Below are positions 1 to 6,731 of a stretch of DNA of 11,575 nucleotides, one piece after another. The position numbers and the translations under genes were made by a program. The notes under the pieces are model-generated. The model made no database searches, was not told the DNA's origin, and saw only the letters and a list, made by a program, of their open reading frames with translations. The first letter of the stretch is position 1, and every line of letters begins with the position of its first letter. Origin of the DNA: Thermoplasmata archaeon (lineage in GTDB: Archaea > Thermoplasmatota > Thermoplasmata > Thermoplasmatales > Thermoplasmataceae); assembly GCA_021845325.1 (NCBI GenBank), contig JAKBRR010000019.1:1-11575 (forward strand), in the 5' to 3' direction.

Positions 1-773
1 GTTACTGCATCCAGTGCAAACCAGAATATAGATATGAAGGCAGTGGCAGCAATGTATTTCTTCCTGAAGAGATCGCCGATCCTTGTCCTGCTGTGTATTA
101 CAGGTGCATCCACATAGGCATTTATGTCGATCTCCTTCATTGATTCATTAGCCCTCTTATTTTCTCCGTGAGAAAGAAGCCATCTTGGTGATTCAGGGAC
201 ATCACGTCTCAGTATGAGGATGATCAGGGCAGGAACTATCCCGATCAGGAACATATACCTCCATGATATGTTTCCCAGGGGTATGAGGATGGTGCCAATT
301 CCGTATGATGCAAAAGCTCCTATGAACCAGGCAGCCCCGGAGAGGCTGAGCAGTTTTCCCCTGTGCTTCATCGGCGAGAATTCCGCTATGATCGTGGGTG
401 TTATTGCATAATCCGCACCTATTGCAATGCCGAGGAGAAGCCTGAATAGGAGCAGCTGGAGATAGTCAGTGGCAACTGCTGTAAGAACTGTGAAAAATAT
501 GAAGAATGCCATGTCCCACATGTATACGTATCTTCTTCCCCTTAGATCTGTAATATAACCGATGAAGACACCGCCAAAGATCATTCCAAGTATGGTGGAA
601 CCGAGAAGCAGGGTTACCTCAATGGGGCTGAGGGAAAACTGTGACTGCAATATCAGGATGGCGACTGATATTATGGATATGTCATATCCATCAAGGAAGC
701 TTCCACCGGAAGATAGGGCGGTGATCCTGAGATGTACCTTCTTGAGCCTGCTATCATCCAATGCATCGAACAC
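1..773 (-). CDS. MFS transporter, N-terminal part (runs off left edge)
   Basis: I translated the minus strand from a GTG at 773 down to base 1 and found 257 codons without a stop. The product is a polytopic membrane protein of the major facilitator superfamily, resembling the sugar/metabolite:H+ symporter branch. Visible marks are 'LDGYD' at residues 27-31 at the start of TM1, the TM2-TM3 loop motif A 'GYITDLRGRR' at 72-81, a TM4-TM5 block 'RLLLGIAIGADY' from 111 followed by 'MKHRG', and 'PESPRWL' at 193-199 after TM6. About six TM segments are seen, so roughly the C-terminal half lies outside. The GTG was chosen because the frame has a TAG a few codons upstream, no earlier ATG, and a TATA-like box about 30 bases before it. 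Substrate cannot be told. Its GC content is visibly higher than that of the defence genes, so it is probably core genome. Confidence 0.88.
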   Translation of the reverse strand, partial: MFDALDDSRLKKVHLRITALSSGGSFLDGYDISIISVAILILQSQFSLSPIEVTLLLGSTILGMIFGGVFIGYITDLRGRRYVYMWDMAFFIFFTVLTAVATDYLQLLLFRLLLGIAIGADYAITPTIIAEFSPMKHRGKLLSLSGAAWFIGAFASYGIGTILIPLGNISWRYMFLIGIVPALIILILRRDVPESPRWLLSHGENKRANESMKEIDINAYVDAPVIHSRTRIGDLFRKKYIAATAFISIFWFALDAV

Positions 774-1109
774 ATGATGCCATACCCGTAAGACCTAATA
801 CTTTTATTACGTGTTTATCATATAATATATAGATGATCGATATCGTGATGATTCGTATATGATCTGGCATTTCTTCTACTTACAGGACTGCAGATTGCTG
901 TCGCTGGTTGATATTTCCAGGGTAATTGACAGGGATAATGGCAAATCATGTATAGAGTTCGAAGCCTAGAGTATATTCCCACTGCTATTGAAAGAATTAA
1001 CTGAGAGAAATACCCGAGAGTCTAGAAATGCCTAATCATAAATAAGTTGAGTGGGTCATCCTTGAAAATTGAAGATCCAAATTTAAGATTTAAGATCGTA
1101 ACTCATGGA
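774..1109. other. Intergenic stretch between MFS and thermopsin genes
   Basis: Both flanking genes are on the minus strand, so this holds the MFS promoter and the thermopsin 3' end. A small plus-strand open frame (ATG 859 to TAG 969, 36 codons) begins 'MIWHFFYLQDC'. It has no recognisable family and may be chance or a gene remnant. At 1081-1096 there is a short tandem repeat of the heptamer ATTTAAG. I see no RNA gene or mobile-element end here. Confidence 0.5.
801..808 (-). promoter_or_regulatory. TATA-like box of the MFS transporter gene
   Basis: On the minus strand the bases read AATAAAAG. They are centred about 31 bases before the GTG at 773, which would put the transcription start only a few bases before the start codon. 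This fits the short-leader or leaderless mRNAs common in Thermoplasmatales. Inferred from position and composition only. Confidence 0.4.
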
Positions 1110-3425
1110 TTACCGTTTTCGTCTCATCAAAGCGACTGTGACTCCGATTACAACTAAAACTCCTATGACTCCTACAATGGCATAAACATCAGAGTTTGAT
1201 ATGGATGTGCTAGATGACACTTTTGTGAGGTTTGCATCAATATTCTGAGTTCTCCCATTGGTGAGTGTCATGTTGTCGTAATACGTTCTATATCCATTCT
1301 CTGATACGATAATATAGTATGATCCAGAGGTAACTGTCGTATTAAAAGTTCCTGAGGATGATAATTTGACCATTTTGCCATTAATGCTTACAGTTGCGTT
1401 ATCTGGTGATATTTTTCCTGTTATATACGAGTAATGATCATAAGTTACTGTTTCAGATAAATCGTGCCCATTCACCTTAAAAGTGAAGTGAGTAGTTATA
1501 GTATAGTAGTCTGTCGTGTTTGTAACTGAGAATTTGTATGTTCCATTTACCAAAGAAAAGATTATTGTCGATCCAGATAGGGCATGGTTGGTCATTGATC
1601 CATTCACATGCCATGTTATTCCCGCCGGTAGTCCACTTTCTGTAAATGTTATGTTGTATTTTTCCACTGTGAATGTCAGAAATACATCTTCGATACCTCC
1701 ATCAACTCTGAATGATCCACTGCTTGCATGATATGTTTTATTGCTTGTTCCGATAGAATAAATGTATGACCCATTTGGCAACATTACTTCATATGTAGCT
1801 CCTTTGATTGCTCCTGAGTTCACTCCATTTGAAAGATTAACGTACCATGTTGTTTCACTTGGGAGTCCGGTTTCTGTAAATGTTGTGCTGTATTTGACCT
1901 CCGAGAACAAAATATCCTCCGATATTGGCTGTCCTGTTACTTTCAATGACCCACCATTTGCGTGGTAAATTTTTTCCGATGTTGCAATAGTATAAGTGTA
2001 TGACCCATTTGTTAGTACAAAAGATATGGTTGAACCATATGCTGCACTGCCTTTTAAATTGTTAGAAAGATTGACATACCATGTTCCACCTGTAAGATTT
2101 GATTCTTTGAATGTAACCACACTTTTGTAAATTGATATTTCTTTAAATTCCCCTGCTGTTAAATTTACTGTGAACGAATCATATTTTATACTTCCCTGCT
2201 CAATACATATATTATAGGTTCCAGATCCTAGCGTTAGATTTGCATCATCATTCACAAATCTATGTGGACCTCCGTTGACATATACTGTCCCGGATGATAG
2301 TGTTGTCATAATGTTTAGGATTGAAATGTCACATGAGTTGTAAACTGCGCCTAAAGTTCCTTTACCTGGCGTTAACTGCTCGAAGAGAGAACCATTGGTG
2401 GTATAATATAAAGGTTGGGAGATTACATTTCCTATTGTTTCTGCGGTATCACTTCCGTAATTATATGCATTGGAAATCTCCTGAAAATTATGTCCGTTCC
2501 AATACTGAATTGATAAATTCAGATTTGAGTTAATATCAGTGGTTGATGAACCTCCACCCGGTCCTCCTAATATGAGTTCAGCATCATAGTAACTGTAACC
2601 ATCTGGTTCGTATGAGAACCCATCAACAACAAAACCTAGGTCACCAGTCAGATCTTTTACAAATGAGAACTTAACGTTATCGTAGGTGACCCATCCAGAT
2701 CCATCATTATACATGAATGCAACCTCAGGAATCCCATTCTTAGTAATGGAGCTATTCATCATTAATTGCATTTCTGAAGGATATTTCAGATTTGCGCAGT
2801 TACCCGGGAGGTTAGCATTTGCAAAGTCGTAATAATAGTGTGTTCCGGAACTGTTTCCAATTGTGCCATTCCCCTCTATTGATGAGGTTAGCATATTTCC
2901 TGATGGAGAGCTAATGTTCCAGACATTATCTATAAAATATACTTCTTTATCGCTTGTATTTAAAAAGGCAACATCCTGCATCCAGTAAACGTATAAATTC
3001 TGTCCTGAACAGAAAACCAGGTTAACATTGAACTGAAAGGTCATCCAAGGACTACCTGTTGTATTATTCACGACATCGATTGAATTTATCGATACTGTAC
3101 CCAAGAAAGATGTTGTGTTGTAATAATATGGCTTTTCTACTAGGCCATTACATTGATAATCTATACCATAATCAGCCAATCCCATAGGAGCAGGTTCTCC
3201 AGAGTATAAATTGTGTGGGTTAATATCAACTCCCACTCTCTTTGTGCTGTTTATATGGGGCAAAAATATATCTTCTTTGGTATTAAAATTGGCCCTTTTA
3301 GTTACTGTATAGCTCGGTATTTCTCCCAAAGTTGATAATGCACCAAAAGCACTAAAAACCATTATTGAAACAAATAGAAAGCTTAATAAAAGTATTTTTT
3401 TATTTCGTTTTGAACTTGGATTCAT
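1110..3425 (-). CDS. Thermopsin (peptidase A5) with repeat stalk and C-terminal membrane anchor
   Basis: This is a 771-residue secreted acid protease of the thermopsin family, which degrades proteins outside the cell at low pH. A signal peptide lies at about 8-33 (basic start, then 'ILLLSFLFVSIMVFSAFGAL'). The thermopsin domain spans about 60-345, with the family blocks 'EPAPMGLADYG' (77-87), 'YVYWMQDVAFLNTS' (145-158), 'FIDNVWN' (164-170), 'FMYNDG' (237-242), 'DAELILGGPGGG' (281-292) and 'NAYNYGSDTAETI' (319-331). After it come a PEGA-like beta module (about 362-432), three related repeats of about 75 residues (433-508, 511-586, 588-660) each with an 'FTE.GLP...TWYVN'-type core, a second PEGA-like module (666-735), a single TM helix (746-767) and a basic tail RRKR. 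The enzyme is therefore probably tethered outside the membrane on a stalk. Many N-x-S/T sequons suggest N-glycosylation. Catalytic residues of family A5 are not firmly established, so I name none. Confidence 0.93.
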   Translation of the reverse strand: MNPSSKRNKKILLLSFLFVSIMVFSAFGALSTLGEIPSYTVTKRANFNTKEDIFLPHINSTKRVGVDINPHNLYSGEPAPMGLADYGIDYQCNGLVEKPYYYNTTSFLGTVSINSIDVVNNTTGSPWMTFQFNVNLVFCSGQNLYVYWMQDVAFLNTSDKEVYFIDNVWNISSPSGNMLTSSIEGNGTIGNSSGTHYYYDFANANLPGNCANLKYPSEMQLMMNSSITKNGIPEVAFMYNDGSGWVTYDNVKFSFVKDLTGDLGFVVDGFSYEPDGYSYYDAELILGGPGGGSSTTDINSNLNLSIQYWNGHNFQEISNAYNYGSDTAETIGNVISQPLYYTTNGSLFEQLTPGKGTLGAVYNSCDISILNIMTTLSSGTVYVNGGPHRFVNDDANLTLGSGTYNICIEQGSIKYDSFTVNLTAGEFKEISIYKSVVTFKESNLTGGTWYVNLSNNLKGSAAYGSTISFVLTNGSYTYTIATSEKIYHANGGSLKVTGQPISEDILFSEVKYSTTFTETGLPSETTWYVNLSNGVNSGAIKGATYEVMLPNGSYIYSIGTSNKTYHASSGSFRVDGGIEDVFLTFTVEKYNITFTESGLPAGITWHVNGSMTNHALSGSTIIFSLVNGTYKFSVTNTTDYYTITTHFTFKVNGHDLSETVTYDHYSYITGKISPDNATVSINGKMVKLSSSGTFNTTVTSGSYYIIVSENGYRTYYDNMTLTNGRTQNIDANLTKVSSSTSISNSDVYAIVGVIGVLVVIGVTVALMRRKR

Positions 3426-3446
3426 CTGGGTTTATAAAGTTGTATG

Positions 3447-3456
3447 ATATAAATTT
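3447..3456 (-). promoter_or_regulatory. TATA-like box of the thermopsin gene
   Basis: The minus strand reads AAATTTATAT, centred about 25 bases before the ATG at 3425. There is no Shine-Dalgarno sequence just before the ATG. Both points suggest a leaderless transcript. A second AT-rich run nearer the ATG (3431-3437) is too close to serve as the TATA box for this start. Confidence 0.45.
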
Positions 3457-3814
3457 TACTTTAATGAGAAAATACATCTAAAAGAACAACAGGAATCCTG
3501 ATGATGATTTTTCATCTTAAACTAACAAGTTTATTTCAACTGGTCCGTTTAATAGATAAAATATTTCTCATTTTAGAAAGTGGCTATCTTCATTGATTTA
3601 GTGAATAAGAGAGAATAATTGTAGAGAAGTATTGGGATATAATTTTTATAGAGGCAGAACTATTACATCAAGAATATGAGTTACTTTATGTGAGCAGTTT
3701 TTGATTTCCTATAGTTTAAAAATTATAATATAACAGGAAACTGAAACGATTCTTTACACCACTCAGCTAGAAGTTGTAAAATTCATTGTTCTTTGCAATA
3801 TATTAATAGGAGTG

Positions 3815-3829
3815 ATAGCGTTTTGCTAT
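3815..3829 (-). terminator. Short stem-loop after the TPR pseudogene
   Basis: ATAGC at 3815-3819 pairs with GCTAT at 3825-3829 around a five-base loop, eight bases beyond the last in-frame stop of the pseudogene. The stem is short and has no strong T-run immediately after it, so a role as a relic 3' end signal is only possible. Confidence 0.2.
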
Positions 3830-3836
3830 TCCAGGC

Positions 3837-4758
3837 CTAAGGTTCAATCATGAGATTCCGGAATGCCTCATCTATCTGGATTTTTTCAAATTCAAAGAGG
3901 CCATTGTCTTTTCTAAGCTTCCGCGTAACATCAATTTCCATCTTTCCTTCGCCAGTGTTCTTCATTGCATTAGGTACATATTCCCTCACCAGGTTGTAGG
4001 CCGGTCTATCTGACTCAATTGTAATCGCCTTTCTGCACTCTTCAAGACATTCCTTATAGATCTCATTTGCGCCTCTCCCAAATCCTTTCGTGGGTTTTTC
4101 GATCATATTGACAGTTCCATGGCTTTGAGATAGTGAAAATCAGAGGTCTGCAGGTAAAGTTCGATGCATCTTTCAATCTCATTTATTGCTGCATATGGAC
4201 CTATAACCCTTGATAAAAAATTATCTTTGAATGTAGGCGAGAAAACTTCAGTTTTTCAGACTTTTCAAACTCAACTGCAGCATCATATTCATCTAAAATT
4301 CATGTTTAATGAAGTCGTAAAGGTAATCGGGACTTTTCTTTTCCCGCAACATTTGGAATTAAAATACAACCCTCTAATCTACCCATGGATGCCCTCTTTA
4401 ACAACTTTACAGCAATTATCACTTTTTCCAGGTTAATTGCCTTTGCAATATGGTATTTTATTTCGTCCTTCTTTAAATTTATTGCAATGTCAAATTCTGC
4501 AATTGCCCTGGACAGAAAGCTATTTTTACGATCAAATTCCTTAAAATTACTGGGGTTTCCATGTATAAGCTGTAAAATGTCCTTCGGATCATGTGGAAAT
4601 TCCTCAATCAGTGACATCTCTATAAGGTTGGAAGCTTTCTCAAGATGATACTCTGGATTATCTGGAAATTCAGATATCATTTCTTCTTCTTTCCTTAAGT
4701 TTTTCTCTATACTGGTTCTTCTCTTGCTATTTGTAACATTTTTGCGAAAAATAGCCAT
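3837..4758 (-). pseudogene. Frameshifted TPR-repeat protein gene
   Basis: Five successive minus-strand pieces in changing frames join into one TPR-like helical protein. Piece A, 4758-about 4360, begins 'MAIFRKN' and includes 'FLSRAIAEFDIAINLKKDE'. Piece B, about 4358-4293, reads 'LREKKSPDYLYDFIKHEF' then stop. Piece C, 4293-4201, reads 'DEYDAAVEFEKSEKLKF...' then stop. Piece D, 4201-4103, reads 'GPYAAINEIERCIELYL...' then stop. Piece E, 4106-3837, has 'EIYKECLEECRKAI' and ends at TAG. The A-x-x-x-F/Y-x-x-A/C-I spacing recurs in A, C, D and E, as in tetratricopeptide repeats. Neither the 150-codon nor the 89-codon open piece is likely a complete gene by itself. A working ancestor would have had about 300 residues and presumably been a protein-protein interaction scaffold. 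Partner unknown. Confidence 0.72.
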
Positions 4759-4775
4759 ATGATATTATTTTATTC

Positions 4776-4788
4776 TGTTATAATAACA
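4776..4788 (-). promoter_or_regulatory. TATA-like box of the TPR pseudogene
   Basis: The minus strand reads ATGTTATTATAAC, centred about 24 bases before the ATG at 4758, the same spacing seen at the other genes here. The promoter appears to have survived although the reading frame is broken. Confidence 0.35.
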
Positions 4789-5065
4789 TAACCGTATCCA
4801 TGATTTCTGGAGAGCATAAATCACATTCCAAATTGTGTTGCAGTGCAAAAAAGAGAAACGATTCAGAATCAATGATTGCAGATGGTAAGAAGATACTTAG
4901 GTATAACATAAGCAAGCGTAAGAATGGTGGGTTAGATAATGCATTACTGAGCCTAGGTGTGTATAATGTGATATGTTCAATATGAGAGCACCAAGGAATT
5001 GTGATCTGCAAAATCATAAATTAATAGTGGTAAAAAATTTAGCTTTCATTTCTAAGTCCTTGCTT

Positions 5066-5082
5066 TACTGTCTGTGACAGTA
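5066..5082. terminator. Perfect stem-loop just after the regulator's stop codon
   Basis: TACTGTC at 5066-5072 and GACAGTA at 5076-5082 form a perfect 7-bp inverted repeat with a three-base loop. It sits four bases beyond the regulator's stop codon on the minus strand, where a T-run follows some 30 bases later; on the plus strand TTTATT follows almost directly. It may be a 3' end structure or a protein-binding dyad. Confidence 0.4.
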
Positions 5083-5086
5083 TTTA

Positions 5087-5869
5087 TTAACCATAGTTTA
5101 GAAATAGATTGGACGCATCTTCCCCAAATTGAGATAGAGTTATCTTCACCTTTCTACCAACTTTTTCTGTGGTCGCATACTTATCCCGTATCATTGGTTG
5201 AATAACTCTGTTTTCTACTGAGTTTTGGAGACTAATTCGTGCTTTTTCATCAATAGGTCTGCTATTGTTAATATCAATTAATTCCTTGCTTAAAAGGCCA
5301 GCTTTCGCTAGTTCTATTGCAAGCTCTAGTTTGTAGTATGGTTTTTTCTTCAGCAATGTCACGGAATATTTTATTTCCTTTGAGGGCGTATATAATGGAA
5401 AAATTGGAAGTTCAAGAATATTTTTGCACCCTTGAGATATTGGCTTATCTGGTGGATCATCAGCATATTGTTCTGGTTCAACATAATATGTTGACACTTC
5501 TATTCCCTGAGATTTAGCAGCCATAACAGAGATAAAAGCAGCAAGCGCCTGGATCTTAGAACCAGAAGAAATATTTATTGAAATATGTTGATCTTTGTTT
5601 TTATTTATTAAACTAGAAAACAACTCTATGTTATCCTTCAACCTGAAGAACGGTTTCCTTATAGTTTCAGTTTGAATACCCGAGTCTTTTAGCTCCTCCT
5701 CAACTAGAGCGTAGAATTTTGTTGCTTTATCCTGTAAAGGTTCATTGGCTATCATAATGACCTTTTCAGCTCTCATCATTTTTGCAGGTATAACAATCCT
5801 GTCTACCTCAAACCCAACTGGTGCAATATGGATCCTTAAGGGGATATGTGGCATTCCTGGTTCAGTCAT
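5087..5869 (-). CDS. HFX_2341-type transcriptional regulator (CARF-like domain plus winged helix)
   Basis: This is a cytoplasmic DNA-binding regulator of 260 residues. The N-terminal domain (about 11-140) has the pattern of the archaeal HFX_2341/DUF6293 family: 'IHIAPVGFEVDRIVIPAK' at 13-30, a beta strand 'EKVIMI' at 35-40, and 'SINISSGSK' at 97-105 followed by a helix and 'STYYVEPEQY' at 126-135. The NxSSGSK loop lies where related CARF and Csa3-like proteins bind their ligand. A linker with 'KPISQG...LPIFPLYTPS' (142-163) leads to a C-terminal winged helix (about 165-255) containing 'VIQPMIRDKYATTEKVGRKVKITLS'-type wing strands. It is divergent from the CBASS operon with 72 bases between start codons, so it probably controls that operon, itself, or both. 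The first ATG is preferred because a TATA-like box sits 25 bases before it; an ATG five codons later is the alternative. Confidence 0.85.
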   Translation of the reverse strand: MTEPGMPHIPLRIHIAPVGFEVDRIVIPAKMMRAEKVIMIANEPLQDKATKFYALVEEELKDSGIQTETIRKPFFRLKDNIELFSSLINKNKDQHISINISSGSKIQALAAFISVMAAKSQGIEVSTYYVEPEQYADDPPDKPISQGCKNILELPIFPLYTPSKEIKYSVTLLKKKPYYKLELAIELAKAGLLSKELIDINNSRPIDEKARISLQNSVENRVIQPMIRDKYATTEKVGRKVKITLSQFGEDASNLFLNYG

Positions 5870-5941
5870 GATGATTGCAATAGTAATTATAGTTATAATA
5901 GTTTGTAACTACTTTTATTATTTATTAATAAATATCAATGA
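5870..5941. promoter_or_regulatory. Divergent promoter region with a small dyad
   Basis: The two start codons are 72 bases apart. The minus-strand TATA-like box is at 5891-5900 (TATTATAACT on the minus strand, about 25 bases before the ATG at 5869). The plus-strand box is at about 5913-5920 (TTTTATTA, about 25 bases before the ATG at 5942). AGTTA at 5891-5895 and TAACT at 5906-5910 form an inverted repeat with a ten-base spacer, overlapping the minus-strand box and just upstream of the plus-strand one. That is a reasonable place for an operator bound by the divergent regulator. Inferred from sequence only. Confidence 0.5.
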
Positions 5942-6730
5942 ATGCAGATTTACAATCACTTTACAACTTTCTCCAATTCCACTAGCACTCAATTCTCTTT
6001 ATATCCTGTAGGTTACATAGCTAGAGTCGAGGCTGAACTATCTCAAATGAAATTAGTAATTGAAACTAAATCCATAAATGCCGTCATGTTAAACATAGAT
6101 GATGCAGAGAAGTTGGTAAAGATGGGTCTCGATTCATCATACTTTGGCCCAAATAAGCTCGTAATGACAACATCAACCATTAATGATCTCACTTTACCAA
6201 AATATTATTTAGAAAGAGAAGCAGAGGTCGTTACTAAATTTTGCCCAAAATTTCACATCCCCAGGGACAGGCCCGTGTATCTTTCCCAGAATAAGAGGGA
6301 GCGCTTATGGAATATTAGCACACAAGTTGAAGAAACCATTGAGTTATTAGAGCTTCTAGATGGGACGTCCACAAAGTTAATCCCTCTGTTGAAGGGTGTA
6401 GATAGGGAAGAACTGTTATCTTGTTATTTTCCTTTAAGAAATAAGGGATTTAGGGCATTCTCCTATTATGTCGCCCAATACTTTGGAAATGGTAGGGGGA
6501 ATTTGTCAACTAATCTAATAAATGATGTTAGAGAGATTTCTACTTTACCGGATCTTTTTTATATTATGCTGATTGGTCTGCAGTCTAAAAACATTATCAG
6601 AAAATTACCACCGGTAGTAAGGGCATACGCAGGTTCAAGATTCACTAGAGAAAACTGCTGGAAAAAGGTAAAGATTAAAAATGCAGGGCAAACAAATCTG
6701 TTCCAATTTTATAATTCAGGAGGGAAATGA
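5942..6730 (+). CDS. Unrecognised 262-residue protein, first gene of the CBASS operon
   Basis: I cannot assign a family with confidence. The protein is soluble with no signal peptide. It alternates predicted beta strands and helices: 'INAVMLNID' (45-53), 'KLVMTT' (72-77), 'VVTKFCPKFHIPRDRPVY' (96-113), 'KLIPLLKG' (145-152), 'FRAFSYYVAQYFG' (170-182), 'LFYIMLIGLQSKNIIRKLPP' (205-224) and 'AGSRFTREN' (230-238). This recalls a TIM barrel, and the last blocks loosely resemble the tRNA-guanine transglycosylase superfamily (TGT/DpdA). The catalytic DSGGFQ-type motif of that group is absent, so the resemblance may only be one of fold. Its TGA is one base before the CD-NTase start, so the two are surely co-transcribed. 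The ATG at 5942 is favoured by a TATA-like box 25 bases upstream; an in-frame ATG at 6047 is possible. Confidence 0.75.
   Translation: MQIYNHFTTFSNSTSTQFSLYPVGYIARVEAELSQMKLVIETKSINAVMLNIDDAEKLVKMGLDSSYFGPNKLVMTTSTINDLTLPKYYLEREAEVVTKFCPKFHIPRDRPVYLSQNKRERLWNISTQVEETIELLELLDGTSTKLIPLLKGVDREELLSCYFPLRNKGFRAFSYYVAQYFGNGRGNLSTNLINDVREISTLPDLFYIMLIGLQSKNIIRKLPPVVRAYAGSRFTRENCWKKVKIKNAGQTNLFQFYNSGGK
6718..6724 (+). promoter_or_regulatory. Shine-Dalgarno site that sets the CD-NTase start
   Basis: AGGAGGG ends seven bases before the GTG at 6732, an ideal spacing, while an in-frame ATG at 6744 would be 19 bases away. It lies inside the 3' end of the upstream gene. A strong Shine-Dalgarno inside the operon, against none at the first gene, fits the archaeal pattern of leaderless first genes and Shine-Dalgarno-led internal genes. 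Confidence 0.7.
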
Positions 6731-6731
6731 A

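Larger units (their letters stand above)
3426..3836. other. AT-rich upstream region of thermopsin; no gene seen
   Basis: About 410 bases lie between the thermopsin start and the end of the TPR pseudogene. No frame on either strand has a credible coding run. Besides the thermopsin promoter box, the only structure I see is a short hairpin at 3815-3829 next to the pseudogene's last stop. Other TATA-like runs, such as around 3640-3651, are not matched to any gene. Confidence 0.5.
4759..5086. other. Gene-poor stretch between TPR pseudogene and regulator
   Basis: This contains the pseudogene's promoter-like box and, next to the regulator's stop, the stem-loop at 5066-5082. A plus-strand frame (4800-4985, 61 codons) and an overlapping minus-strand frame (4778-5017, 79 codons) are both open. 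Neither has a recognisable family, and the two cannot both be genuine. The plus-strand one, with 'KKILRYNISKRKNGGLDNA', reads slightly more like protein and could be a gene tail. Confidence 0.4.

Noticed and set aside
957..966. GTTCGAAGCC resembling a tRNA T-loop
   Set aside because: No matching T-stem, anticodon arm or acceptor stem could be found around it.
1516..2533. Plus-strand open frames inside the thermopsin gene
   Set aside because: Their positions track the repeat units of the strongly supported minus-strand gene, so they are shadows of its codon pattern.
3837..4106. A stand-alone 89-residue gene
   Set aside because: It continues the TPR-like pattern of the frames upstream with only a 4-base overlap, so it is better seen as the tail of the same pseudogene.
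4306..4758. A complete 150-residue gene
   Set aside because: Its last residues lose the TPR pattern, which continues in another frame from about 4358, so it is only the front of the frameshifted gene.
4778..5017. Two overlapping opposite-strand open frames (61 and 79 codons) as genes
   Set aside because: No family recognised, no Shine-Dalgarno, and no promoter clearly assignable to either; noted only in the region entry.
5942..6730. Firm assignment as a tRNA-guanine transglycosylase or DpdA
   Set aside because: The resemblance is limited to strand pattern and a few blocks near the C-terminus; the catalytic DSGGFQ-type motif is missing and the protein is short.
6681..6731. Earlier ATG for the CD-NTase at 6681
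   Set aside because: It would overlap the upstream gene by 50 bases and lacks a Shine-Dalgarno, while GTG 6732 has AGGAGGG at ideal spacing and the added residues are not family-like.
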